From assembly GCA_033764725.1 (NCBI GenBank), contig JANRIR010000021.1:62001-126000 (forward strand): a stretch of 64,000 nt of DNA, read 5' to 3'. Source of the DNA: RI-43 sp033764725 (GTDB lineage Bacteria; Pseudomonadota; Alphaproteobacteria; Caulobacterales; Aquidulcibacteraceae). A program made the translations under genes and the position numbers. Shown here piece after piece: positions 8,035-15,578 of the stretch. Position 1 is the stretch's first letter; the number at the start of each line of letters is the position of its first letter. The notes under the pieces were generated by a model, which saw nothing but the letters and a program-made list of their open reading frames with translations, did no database searches and was not told the origin of the DNA.

Positions 8035-8241
8035 ATGGCCACGGCTTTCAATATCCTGATCCCCGCCACAATCCTGATTACGTTTGGGATTCTGTGTTTT
8101 GGGGTGTTTGCCTTGTTTCGCGGCGGAGACTTCGGCCGGTCGTGGTCAAATCGGGCGATGCGCATGCGTGTGGCGGCCCAGTTCGTGGCCATCGTGGTGC
8201 TCGTGGCGGCGATGTGGGCGCATCAGCAGGGGTATTTCTGA
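8035..8241 (+). CDS. Small twin-transmembrane protein (HIG1-like)
   Basis: A 68-residue protein with two hydrophobic helices (about 7-27 and 45-63) separated by a short basic loop, RGGDFGRSWSNRAMRMRVAAQ. This matches the small twin-TM/HIG1-type proteins that often stand in front of the PduO-type adenosyltransferase gene in alphaproteobacteria. HIG1-domain proteins are linked to cytochrome oxidase assembly in mitochondria; in bacteria the role is open. It ends four bases before the next ATG, so the two genes are almost certainly cotranscribed. Confidence 0.82.
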   Translation: MATAFNILIPATILITFGILCFGVFALFRGGDFGRSWSNRAMRMRVAAQFVAIVVLVAAMWAHQQGYF

Positions 8242-8245
8242 CGCC

Positions 8246-8824
8246 ATGGTCACACTGAACAAGATCGTCACCAAGGCCGGCGACGGCGGGCGCACGCGGC
8301 TCGCCACCGGGGAGGAGGTCGTCAAGCACCACCCCCGGGTCGCGGCTTACGGCGCGGTGGACGAGGCCAACGCGGCCATCGGTCTGGCGCGGCTGCACAC
8401 GGCGGGAGACGCCCGCCTCGATCCGATCCTGGCGCGGGTGCAGAACGACCTGTTCGATCTCGGCGCCGATCTCGCCACGCCGGAAACCGACCCGCCGCCG
8501 CCCTGGGAGGCGCTGCGCATCCTGGAGACCCAGGTGGATCGTCTGGAAGCCGAGGTGGAGGCGCTGAACGCCGAGCTGCAGCCGCTGACCTCCTTCATCC
8601 TGCCCGCCGGCTCGCCAGCCGCTGCCGCGCTGCACATGGCCCGCACGATCGCGCGTCGGGCGGAGCGGGAGATTTCCGCCCTGATGGCGACGCCGGAGGA
8701 GCGCGTCTCGCCCGCGGCGCTCAAATACATGAACCGGGTGTCCGACCTGCTGTTCGTGGCGGCCCGCGCCGCCAACGAAAATGGCGCGGCAGACGTGCTG
8801 TGGAAACCGGGCGCCACGCGTTAG
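8246..8824 (+). CDS. Cob(I)yrinic acid a,c-diamide adenosyltransferase, PduO type
   Basis: Transfers the adenosyl group of ATP to cob(I)alamin to make coenzyme B12. The 192-residue protein has the N-terminal ATP-binding segment TLNKIVTKAGDGGRTRLATG, the AYGAVDEANAAIGLAR motif, FILPAGSPAAAALHMAR, and the C-terminal YMNRVSDLLFVAARAAN. All of these are PduO/MMAB hallmarks. I chose the ATG at 8246, directly after the twin-TM gene; longer reading is out of the family pattern. The window also encodes a B12-dependent methionine synthase, consistent with B12 use, though that enzyme needs methylcobalamin and not the adenosyl form. Confidence 0.94.
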   Translation: MVTLNKIVTKAGDGGRTRLATGEEVVKHHPRVAAYGAVDEANAAIGLARLHTAGDARLDPILARVQNDLFDLGADLATPETDPPPPWEALRILETQVDRLEAEVEALNAELQPLTSFILPAGSPAAAALHMARTIARRAEREISALMATPEERVSPAALKYMNRVSDLLFVAARAANENGAADVLWKPGATR

Positions 8825-8830
8825 GGAGCA

Positions 8831-8901
8831 TGGAGCGCGGACGTCCTCGTCCGCGCAGAGCGTCGCGCACGCCAAACGCGGACGAGGTCGTCCGCGCTCC
8901 A
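8831..8901. repeat. Inverted repeat, family 2 copy C (TGGAGCGCGGACG type)
   Basis: Two 25-base arms, 8831-8855 and 8877-8901, are reverse complements with one mismatch, and each arm is itself a hairpin with stem GCGGACG/CGTCCGC. A second copy lies at 22736-22800. It starts seven bases after the adenosyltransferase stop codon. Confidence 0.85.
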
Positions 8902-9242
8902 GGCACTCGACCGCTCGGTCCTCGCGCAGGCGAGGACCCATCGTGCAATAAAAGGTTCACCGCTGCAACAATCATGCGACCGGAATTGGCCCAGCGTGTG
9001 CGAAGGCGGAGCCCTTGACGGATCACACGCGGTGCAGGTGTTGAGGTTTTCCACTTACACACGCTGTGCGCCTCGGTCGCCGCGCTCACGGCCGAGCACA
9101 CGAAATCGGAGCGGTCCCCGATCCCAACGGACGTAAATCCACTGCGTTACTTCTTCAAAATGGAATCGTCCCCACTTTCAAGAATCTCGCCCATGTCACG
9201 CTCCGATCTGCCTTCATGCTTTTGCTGTTGTCGCGCTCGACG
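8902..9242. other. Intergenic stretch without a recognisable gene
   Basis: About 340 bases between the repeat and the convergent lipoprotein gene. Base composition is more AT-rich than its neighbours. I see no open frame with a credible start and codon use, no T-tailed terminator and no tRNA-like fold. It could hold the 3' untranslated region of the Fic operon or an eroded gene. Confidence 0.5.
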
Positions 9243-9638
9243 CTATCGGTTGGGCCGAGCGTCGCCTGGCTCGATGCGCGCTATCCCCTCATAGCCCGCA
9301 CACCGACGCTGCAAAGCATTGTAGTCATCATAATTGCGCCAGTAATCATTGTGCCGCTCCGGGTGCCGCTCCGCTACGAGAACACGGCAATAACGGTTCT
9401 CTTCCAGTTCGATGTCGCGTTCCACAAAGCGCGACCCGCTTCGGACATAGACCGTAAAGGTCCCGCCCCCGTGCTCCGCGAGAGTCTGCTCCCACAAAGC
9501 GCGTCCGCGTACGCGGTCCTCGGCCTGCTCGGTCTCCCACGCCGCGCGGTTGCGAGCAATTTCCTCATCGCTTGGCGGCTCAAGCGAGATGCAGCCCAGC
9601 AGCGTGGCGATCAGAGTGATTGCTGTCAGCAGCCTCAT
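9243..9638 (-). CDS. Small lipoprotein of unknown function
   Basis: A protein of 131 residues starting at the ATG at 9638. Signal peptide MRLLTAITLIATLLGC ends in a lipobox (LLGC), so the mature protein should be lipidated at Cys16. The rest is hydrophilic, with SDEEIARNRAAWETEQAED, TFTVYVRSGSRFVERDIELE, and two Cys (RYCRVLV, QRRCAGYEG) that may form a disulfide. The start overlaps the stop of the upstream unknown gene by four bases, placing it third in a set headed by the Fic gene. I do not recognise the family. Confidence 0.65.
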   Translation of the reverse strand: MRLLTAITLIATLLGCISLEPPSDEEIARNRAAWETEQAEDRVRGRALWEQTLAEHGGGTFTVYVRSGSRFVERDIELEENRYCRVLVAERHPERHNDYWRNYDDYNALQRRCAGYEGIARIEPGDARPNR

Positions 9639-10114
9639 AGTACGCGCTCCGAGCAATTGGATGGGCGGTTATCGTTCGCGGCGCGATTCAGATAGATATC
9701 GCCGCCGACGATCTGCGTCACGGGCAGCGCGTACATCTCGCCCTTGTCGACGGCCCACCGATCCGACTGTCGTTGGATCGGCGCCTTAAAGATTCTGGAT
9801 CGATCAAAGATCGATCCGGTGACCGCCGAGCCGACATTGATGGTCGATCCCCCGCCGAGCCGCACCCAGAGCTGACCGCCGGTATGGCCATAACGTTGCG
9901 TCGGCGAGACCATATTGGAGACCTTCGCGTTCTCGTCCCCGCGCGTGACGACCTCGATCAGCCCGTTCAGCGCATCGCGCGCCGGGTTCTTCGATCGAAA
10001 CGCTTTGCGTTTCGTTCGCCTTTGGCGAACCGCTCCCAACCCCATCGAGCGCACCAGATCGAGGGGCTCGCCCGTCGCCTGCGCCGCCGCGAGATGACGT
10101 CTGCGGCGCATCAC
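9635..10114 (-). CDS. Unknown protein between Fic and lipoprotein genes
   Basis: An open frame of up to 159 residues from a GTG at 10114 (or ATG at 10111, which gives a TGATG junction with the Fic stop). The first 35 residues are strongly basic (MMRRRRHLAAAQ, RQRRTKRKAFRSK). The centre, RYGHTGGQLWVRLGGGSTIN and GSAVTGSIFDRSRIF, and the end, VGGDIYLNRAANDNRP, look like real protein. No family is recognised and no catalytic motif is obvious. It overlaps both neighbours, which argues for a real, co-translated gene. The true start might lie further in. Confidence 0.55.
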   Translation of the reverse strand: MMRRRRHLAAAQATGEPLDLVRSMGLGAVRQRRTKRKAFRSKNPARDALNGLIEVVTRGDENAKVSNMVSPTQRYGHTGGQLWVRLGGGSTINVGSAVTGSIFDRSRIFKAPIQRQSDRWAVDKGEMYALPVTQIVGGDIYLNRAANDNRPSNCSERVL

Positions 10115-10857
10115 CCCGTCGTTTCATCCAGCACGCGAAGATAGTCCGCCAGCGTCGCGTCAAGGCGTTCGTACATGACCATGCGATACGCCAAATCACC
10201 GCCGGCATGCGTCTGTTCAAGCGCATCGAGATACGCGGCGCGATCCTCGGGGCGCACGGCGATCGGCGCGTAGCCCGCGCGCAGCAGCAGCAGGTTCATC
10301 AGCAACCTTGCCGTCCGCCCATTGCCGTCGCTAAAGGGATGGATCGACACGAGGCGCAGATGCGCATCGAAGGCCGTTTCCGGAGTTGACTGAGCCGTTT
10401 CGAGCCAAACCCCCAGATCGCGCATCAAGTCGGGAACCTTCGCAGGATTGGGAAACACCGCCGCCGATCCAAGAATGCGCCGCGGATGGCGGCTATAGAC
10501 CCCGGCGATCGCGGGCTGGCTTCGCGCCACGATGCGCCGGTGGAGTTCGCAGACGATCGCCTCGGTCACCGGCGTTCCGGCGCCCGCAAGCTCCCGCATC
10601 CATTGCACCGCCTCGTAATGATCGACGGCCTCCAAATGGTCGCGCAGCCTTTTGCCCGCGACCGTGATCCCGTGCTCGATCACCTCCGCCGTTTCGCGCG
10701 CGGTGAGTTCGTTGCCCTCGATCGCGTTGGAGGTGTAGGTCAGCTCCAGGTCATAATACTTGCGCAGCGCATCGAGGGCGCCGCCGCGCAGAGGCCGCAG
10801 CCGGTCGAGCGCGGCCTTTTTCTCAGCGACGGTTCGGCGCAGGTCGTCAGGGCTCAT
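10111..10857 (-). CDS. Class II Fic family protein (AMPylase-type)
   Basis: A 248-residue Fic-domain protein starting at the ATG at 10857. The active-site loop is complete, HPFSDGNGRTAR (residues about 173-184), matching HxFx(D/E)GNGRxxR with the catalytic His. The N-terminal part holds SNAIEG (residues 43-48), matching the inhibitory (S/T)xxxE(G/N) helix of class II Fic proteins, whose Glu blocks ATP binding. It is therefore predicted to be an auto-inhibited protein AMPylase acting in the cytoplasm; the target is unknown. It heads a three-gene overlapping set and is divergent from etfB, with 157 bases between starts. Confidence 0.9.
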   Translation of the reverse strand: MSPDDLRRTVAEKKAALDRLRPLRGGALDALRKYYDLELTYTSNAIEGNELTARETAEVIEHGITVAGKRLRDHLEAVDHYEAVQWMRELAGAGTPVTEAIVCELHRRIVARSQPAIAGVYSRHPRRILGSAAVFPNPAKVPDLMRDLGVWLETAQSTPETAFDAHLRLVSIHPFSDGNGRTARLLMNLLLLRAGYAPIAVRPEDRAAYLDALEQTHAGGDLAYRMVMYERLDATLADYLRVLDETTG

Positions 10858-11014
10858 CGCACGACCATACCAGAAACCGCCGACCCGCGGCCAATCCGCC
10901 CCTCCCCGCGCAATCATGACGCGCCCCCGCCCGCGTTGACGCCCTTTGCGCCCCGCCTCTACAAGCGAGGGTCGCGATAAAGGCCGGAACGGGCCTGACG
11001 AGAGGATTCCGCCC

Positions 11015-11779
11015 ATGAAAGTGCTCGTGCCCGTCAAGCGGGTGCTCGACTACAACCTGAAAGTCCGGGTCAAGCCGGACCAGTCGGGCGTCGACCTGTC
11101 GAACCTGAAGATGTCCATGAACCCCTTCTGCGAGATCGCGGTCGAGGAGGCCGTGCGCATGAAGGAAGGCGGCGGGGGCCACGCTGCTGGCACGGCTACG
11201 GAAGTGGTCGCCGTCTCGATCGGGCCGGAGCAGGCGCAGGAGACCATCCGCACCGCGCTCGCCATGGGGGCCGATCGCGGCATATTGGTGAAGGTCGACA
11301 GCGAGGTCGAGCCGCTGGCGGTCGCCAAGATCCTCAAGGCCATCGTCGAGGCGGAAGGCCCGGGCCTCGTCATCCTTGGCAAGCAGGCGATCGACGACGA
11401 TTCCAACCAGACCGGCCAGATGCTGGCCGCCCTGCTCGATTGGCCGCAGGCCACCTTCGCCTCCAAGATCGCCATCGCCGACGGCAAGGCCATCGTGACG
11501 CGCGAAATCGACGGCGGCCTGCAGACGATCGCGGCCACGCTGCCGGCCATCGTCACCACCGATCTGCGCCTCAACGAGCCGCGCTACGCCTCGCTGCCGA
11601 ACATCATGAAGGCCAAGAAGAAGCCGATCGATGTGAAGACCGCCGCGGATTACGGGGTCGATGTCGCGCCGCGTCTGCAGGTGTTGAAGGTGGCGGAGCC
11701 GCCGAAGCGTCAGGGCGGCGCCAAGGTGAAAACGGTTCAGGAAATGGTTGAAAAGCTGAAAGCGGCGGGAGCGATCTGA
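11015..11779 (+). CDS. etfB: Electron transfer flavoprotein beta subunit
   Basis: A protein of 254 residues starting MKVLVPVKRVLDYNLKVRVK, a standard EtfB N-terminus. It contains NPFCEIAVEEAVRMKE, the AMP-binding region around MGADRGILV, and the signature region GKQAIDDDSNQTGQMLAALL near residues 128-147. A Lys-rich segment, NIMKAKKKPID, near residue 200 matches the family's recognition region. EtfAB takes electrons from acyl-CoA and other dehydrogenases to ETF:quinone oxidoreductase. The start has GAGAGGATT upstream. Two bases separate it from etfA. Confidence 0.97.
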   Translation: MKVLVPVKRVLDYNLKVRVKPDQSGVDLSNLKMSMNPFCEIAVEEAVRMKEGGGGHAAGTATEVVAVSIGPEQAQETIRTALAMGADRGILVKVDSEVEPLAVAKILKAIVEAEGPGLVILGKQAIDDDSNQTGQMLAALLDWPQATFASKIAIADGKAIVTREIDGGLQTIAATLPAIVTTDLRLNEPRYASLPNIMKAKKKPIDVKTAADYGVDVAPRLQVLKVAEPPKRQGGAKVKTVQEMVEKLKAAGAI

Positions 11780-11781
11780 TC

Positions 11782-12726
11782 ATGGCTGTTTTGGTCGTCG
11801 CAGAACATGACAATGCGTCCGTGAAGGACGCCACGCACAAGGTCGTCACGGCCGCAAAGGCCATCGGCGGCGATGTCGATATCCTGGTCGCGGGCGAAAA
11901 CGCCGCCGCGGCCGCGCAGGGCGCGGCGAAGATCGCCGGCGTGCGCAAAGTGCTGCACGCCGACGGCGCCTCGCTCTCGAAAGCGCTCGCCGAAGCGGTG
12001 GAGGCGCTGATCGTTCCGCTGATGGGGAACTATGACGCGGTGCTGTTTCCCGCCTCCACGACCGGCAAGAATGTCGCCCCGCGCGTGGCCGCAAAGCTCG
12101 ATGTGATGCAGATTTCCGGCGTCATCGCGGTGGAAGGCGCCGACACGTTCGTGCGCGGCATCTATGCCGGCAATGCGCTGACCACGGTGAAATCCAAAGA
12201 CGCCAAGAAGGTGTTGACGGTGCAGCCGACCGCCTTCGCCGCCGCGGCGGAAGGCGGATCGGCGGCGGTCGAGTCCATCGCGGCGCCTGCAGCGCCCCCG
12301 AAAACCGCGTTCGTCAACGAAGAGATCGTCAAGCTCGACCGGCCGGAACTCGCCGGCGCCAAGCGCGTCGTCTCCGGCGGCCGCGCAATGGGCTCGGCGG
12401 AAGAATTTCACAAGGTCATCGAGCCGCTGGCCGACAAGCTCGGCGCCGCCGTTGGCGCCTCGCGCGCCGCTGTCGATGCGGGCTATGCGCCGAACGATTA
12501 CCAGGTCGGCCAGACCGGCAAGGTCGTCGCGCCCGAGCTTTACGTCGCCATCGGCATCTCCGGCGCCATCCAGCACCTCGCGGGCATGAAGGATTCCAAG
12601 GTCATCGTCGCGATCAACAAGGACGAGGAAGCGCCGATCTTCCAGATCGCCGACGTCGGCCTTGTGGCCGACTACAAAACCGCCGTACCCGAACTGATGG
12701 CGGAGCTGGAGAAGGCGGGGGTCTGA
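11782..12726 (+). CDS. etfA: Electron transfer flavoprotein alpha subunit
   Basis: A protein of 314 residues with the N-terminal ETF domain (AVLVVAEHDNASVKDATHKV) and the C-terminal FAD-binding domain. The latter shows RVVSGGRAMGSAEEF, the strong motif YQVGQTGKVVAPELYVAIG, SGAIQHLAGM and AINKDEEAPIFQIADVGLV. It pairs with EtfB to carry one FAD and one AMP. The two acyl-CoA dehydrogenases at 55.2-58.2 kb and the 3-hydroxyacyl-CoA dehydrogenase directly downstream are likely functional partners. Confidence 0.97.
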   Translation: MAVLVVAEHDNASVKDATHKVVTAAKAIGGDVDILVAGENAAAAAQGAAKIAGVRKVLHADGASLSKALAEAVEALIVPLMGNYDAVLFPASTTGKNVAPRVAAKLDVMQISGVIAVEGADTFVRGIYAGNALTTVKSKDAKKVLTVQPTAFAAAAEGGSAAVESIAAPAAPPKTAFVNEEIVKLDRPELAGAKRVVSGGRAMGSAEEFHKVIEPLADKLGAAVGASRAAVDAGYAPNDYQVGQTGKVVAPELYVAIGISGAIQHLAGMKDSKVIVAINKDEEAPIFQIADVGLVADYKTAVPELMAELEKAGV

Positions 12727-12797
12727 ACGCCCCCGCTCGGGCCAGGCGCTCACCCAAGGGAAGGCGCGGCGCGCCACATCCGGGGCGCCCCTTGCCC

Positions 12798-12813
12798 TTG
12801 CTGCACTGCAACA
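12798..12813 (+). promoter_or_regulatory. Candidate TGCTGCA-type regulator site upstream of the hydroxyacyl-CoA dehydrogenase gene
   Basis: TTGCTGCACTGCAACA lies 64 bases before the dehydrogenase start. It contains overlapping TGC/GCA half sites like those reported for PhaR-type regulators of polyhydroxyalkanoate genes in alphaproteobacteria. The match is short and the link is only suggestive. Confidence 0.3.
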
Positions 12814-12876
12814 ATGCGATAGGATGTCTACGCCTTCGTCGGCGCTTGCCCGCGCGAAGCGATAAGATGGACGTCC

Positions 12877-13764
12877 ATGACGCTGCAGAATTCGATACGG
12901 ACGGTAGGCGTGATCGGCGCCGGCCAAATGGGCAACGGGATCGCCCATGTCGCCGCCCTCGCCGGCTACGATGTGCTCCTGAACGACCACGACGAGGCGC
13001 GCATCGACGGCGCGCTCGACACCATCCGCCACAACATGACCCGCCAGGTCGGCAAGGGCGTGGTCACCATCGACGCCATGGAGACGGCGCTGACGCGGAT
13101 CCGCAAGGCGCCGCGGCTCGGCGACTTCGGCGCCGTGGACATCGCCATCGAAAGCGCGGTCGAGAACGAAGAGATCAAGCGCAAGATCTTCGCCGATCTG
13201 CGCCCGACGCTGCGGCCTGACGCGCTTTTGGCCACCAACACCTCGTCGCTGTCGATCACGCGTCTGGCCGCCACCACCGACCGGCCGGACAAGTTCATCG
13301 GCGTGCATTTCATGAACCCGGTGCCGCTGATGAAGCTCGTCGAGCTGATCCGCGGTTTGGCCACCAGCCAGGACACGTACGAAACCTCGCTCGCGTTCGT
13401 GTCGTCGCTCGGCAAGACGATCGCCAACGCCGAGGATTTTCCCGCCTTCATCGTCAATCGCGTGCTGATGCCGATGATCAACGAGGCGGTGTACACGCTG
13501 TACGAGGGCGTCGGCTCGGTCGAGGCGATCGACAAGGCGATGCGGCTCGGCGCCAATCACCCGATGGGCCCGTTGGAGCTCGCGGATTTCATCGGCCTCG
13601 ACACCTGCCTGTCGATCATGCAGGTGCTCAACGAAGGTTTGGCCGACACGAAATATCGGCCCTGCCCGCTTCTCGTGAAATATGTCGAGGCCGGCTGGCT
13701 GGGCCAGAAGACTCAGCGCGGCTTCTACGACTACCGCGGCGAAACCCCGATCCCGACGCGCTGA
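12877..13764 (+). CDS. hbd: 3-hydroxyacyl-CoA (3-hydroxybutyryl-CoA) dehydrogenase
   Basis: A 295-residue NAD-dependent enzyme that oxidises (S)-3-hydroxybutyryl-CoA or makes it from acetoacetyl-CoA. The Rossmann motif GVIGAGQMGNGIAHVAAL is at residues 11-28. The catalytic region HFMNPVPLMKLVELI holds the catalytic His, with the S and E/N partners in ATNTSSLSIT and FPAFIVNRVLMPMINEA. The C-terminal helical domain contains GANHPMGPLELADFIGLD. Length and motifs fit the single-domain Hbd/PaaH type. It follows etfBA by 150 bases, a common order in which dehydrogenase and electron acceptor are made together. Confidence 0.94.
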   Translation: MTLQNSIRTVGVIGAGQMGNGIAHVAALAGYDVLLNDHDEARIDGALDTIRHNMTRQVGKGVVTIDAMETALTRIRKAPRLGDFGAVDIAIESAVENEEIKRKIFADLRPTLRPDALLATNTSSLSITRLAATTDRPDKFIGVHFMNPVPLMKLVELIRGLATSQDTYETSLAFVSSLGKTIANAEDFPAFIVNRVLMPMINEAVYTLYEGVGSVEAIDKAMRLGANHPMGPLELADFIGLDTCLSIMQVLNEGLADTKYRPCPLLVKYVEAGWLGQKTQRGFYDYRGETPIPTR

Positions 13765-13823
13765 CGCGCAAGACGCGGCCCGCCTGCGATGGCGAGACGC
13801 GGCGATCCGCGCTATGACGCGCC

Positions 13824-14396
13824 ATGGCGCTTTCGTTCTTTCGCCGCCGCGCAAGCCCCGACGACGCGCTCGCCATCGATCGGCTGCCGCCCTTGGCGTG
13901 GCGCAAGCCGGCCTTCGCGTGGACGCCGGCCGCGCTCATCATCGGGATCGGCTGGCCGTATCTGGTGTTGCGCAATGAGGGCGGCGTTGCGCTGATGGCC
14001 GCCTTCGGCGCAGCCGGCGTCGGTCTCGGCGGCGTCCTCGTTCTTCTGGCGGCGGCGCGCGCGGGCCGGCCGCCGCGCACGCGCCGCACCGCGCTCTCGC
14101 CGTTCATCCTCCTGGGACTGGCCGCCGGTTTCGTGCTGCCGCTGCTGTTCGCCATCCTCCTGGCGATCCTCAACGCCATCGAGCGCAACCAGAGCGAAGT
14201 CGCGCTCAAAAACGCCGGGCTCGGCGTCGACATGGTGCTGGCCTTGTGGCCGTTGGGGATCATGATCGGGCTGCCCTATGCGCTGTTCGTCGGTTTGAGC
14301 GTCGTGCTGATCGCGCTGCGTGCGCCTGATGCGCCGGCGCCGGACTCCACCGCGCTGACGTCGCCCGCCGCGCGCGACATCGAGCCGTTGTTCTAA
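13824..14396 (+). CDS. Unknown membrane protein, four predicted helices
   Basis: A protein of 190 residues with hydrophobic segments at about 31-48, 57-78, 92-117 and 133-162. The N-terminus, ALSFFRRRASPDDALAIDRL, is cytoplasm-like and the C-terminus is Pro/Ala-rich. No known family is recognised. Its stop shares one base with the start of the next membrane-protein gene (TAATG), so the two are probably translated together and may work as a pair. The ATG at 13824 lacks a strong ribosome site. Confidence 0.6.
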   Translation: MALSFFRRRASPDDALAIDRLPPLAWRKPAFAWTPAALIIGIGWPYLVLRNEGGVALMAAFGAAGVGLGGVLVLLAAARAGRPPRTRRTALSPFILLGLAAGFVLPLLFAILLAILNAIERNQSEVALKNAGLGVDMVLALWPLGIMIGLPYALFVGLSVVLIALRAPDAPAPDSTALTSPAARDIEPLF

Positions 14397-14821
14397 TGGC
14401 GCTGCAGCTGCGCGCGCCGCGCGCGCTCATGGGCGTAATCGCGCTTGCGGTGTTTTATGCCGGCGGATTGAGCGTTTCGGTCGCGCTGGTGGCCGGCGCG
14501 CGCGCGTTCGCGGCGCCGGAAGCGCAAGCCTTGATGTGGCCGGCCGCGATCGCGACGATCCTGATCGGCGCCGGGGCGGGCGTGCGGCTGCGCCGCGGCT
14601 TGGTGCGCGATCGTCTCGAGCTTGCGCGGCGCGGCGCGATCGTGGGCGGCGTCGTCGGCTGCACATGGCCGTTGTCGTTCGGCTTGTCCGCGGCGCTTAT
14701 CGGCGATGTTTCCGCTTTCGGACAAACGCTTGGCGCAGCGCTCGCAGGGGCTGCGATCGGCGCGCTTGCGGGCGCGGCCGGCGCCGGCCTGGCGGCCTTC
14801 GTTGCGACAACGCCCCGCTAA
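14396..14821 (+). CDS. Unknown small membrane protein
   Basis: A protein of 141 residues with four hydrophobic segments: about 10-35, 44-60, 78-95 and 108-135. The last is a Gly/Ala helix pair rich in small residues, GAALAGAAIGALAGAAGAGL. Basic residues lie on the short loops (RLRRGLVRDRLELARRG), suggesting inside-facing loops. No family recognised. It joins the preceding membrane-protein gene at TAATG and its end overlaps the convergent dioxygenase gene by four bases. Confidence 0.6.
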   Translation: MALQLRAPRALMGVIALAVFYAGGLSVSVALVAGARAFAAPEAQALMWPAAIATILIGAGAGVRLRRGLVRDRLELARRGAIVGGVVGCTWPLSFGLSAALIGDVSAFGQTLGAALAGAAIGALAGAAGAGLAAFVATTPR

Positions 14822-15471
14822 ACCTCGGCCCACATGCGCAGCAGATTGGAAATGGTTTTGTCCAGGCGCAACAGATCCTCGCGCGCTGCACCCGCGAGCC
14901 GCGCGCGCGTGACGGAGAGATCGAACAGCGCCTCACGCTGCGCCGCATCGCGCACTGCGCTTTGCACCCATCCCACCGCCGCCAGCCGCACGCCCGCCGT
15001 CACCGGCTCGACCGCGTGGATCGTGCCGGCGCCGTAGAGCACCGCATCGCCGGCCTTCAGCTTGATTGCGGTGTCGCCGCTCGGCCCCGCGATGCGCAGC
15101 GCGCCGCCTTCGTACGAGTCCGGATCGGCGAGAAACAGCGTGAAGGCCAGATCGGTGCGCAGGCGCGCCTCGCCCTCGCCCATCAGCGCATCGTCGGTGT
15201 GCTCCCCATAGGTCATGCCCGGCTCGTAGCGCGAGAACATCGGCCGCGTGATCCGGCGCGGCCGCGCGGCGATCTCGAACATGGGATGACTCGTCAGCGC
15301 CTCGCGCACGAAGGTCGCCAGCCCCTCCATCGGCGCCGCCTGCAGATTGGCCTTCACCGCGCGCGCGGCGGCGCCCGCGGTCAGCCGCCCGTCGCGCCAA
15401 TGCGCGCCCTCGAGCTCGCGGCGCACGCGCGCAACGTCCTCAACTTCGAGCACCGCCTCCAAGAGCACCAT
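14818..15471 (-). CDS. Fe(II)/2-oxoglutarate-dependent dioxygenase, PiuC/YbiX type
   Basis: A protein of 217 residues from the ATG at 15471 (MVLLEAVLEVEDVARVRREL); the upstream in-frame extension to 15615 is unlike the family. Iron ligands are HTDDA (His and Asp near residues 90-92) and the distal His in GAGTIHAVEPVTAGVR near 148. The 2-oxoglutarate-binding Arg should be the R of AGVRLA. PRRITRPMFSRYEPGMTYG just before the HxD is typical of PKHD-type hydroxylases. These enzymes are often co-regulated with iron uptake, but no siderophore receptor is adjacent here. Substrate unknown. Confidence 0.9.
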   Translation of the reverse strand: MVLLEAVLEVEDVARVRRELEGAHWRDGRLTAGAAARAVKANLQAAPMEGLATFVREALTSHPMFEIAARPRRITRPMFSRYEPGMTYGEHTDDALMGEGEARLRTDLAFTLFLADPDSYEGGALRIAGPSGDTAIKLKAGDAVLYGAGTIHAVEPVTAGVRLAAVGWVQSAVRDAAQREALFDLSVTRARLAGAAREDLLRLDKTISNLLRMWAEV

Positions 15472-15578
15472 GCGCTGCGGCCTTTCCGCCAAATCGACAG
15501 GGGGAACCTTGTCTTCTTGCGAGTGATTTGCAATTCCTGAGCCTACGCCTAGGCTGCCGCCCCGCACGAGGATCTTCC

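Noticed and set aside
9066..9695. Plus-strand frame of 209 codons over the unknown/lipoprotein genes
   Set aside because: It is antisense to a gene with a good lipoprotein signal and has no credible ribosome site or domain.
11737..13854. 705-codon minus-strand frame opposite etfA and hbd
   Set aside because: It is antisense to two genes with full family motifs; its translation (RRHRRRAASCASARRDRGFA-like) has no recognisable domain.
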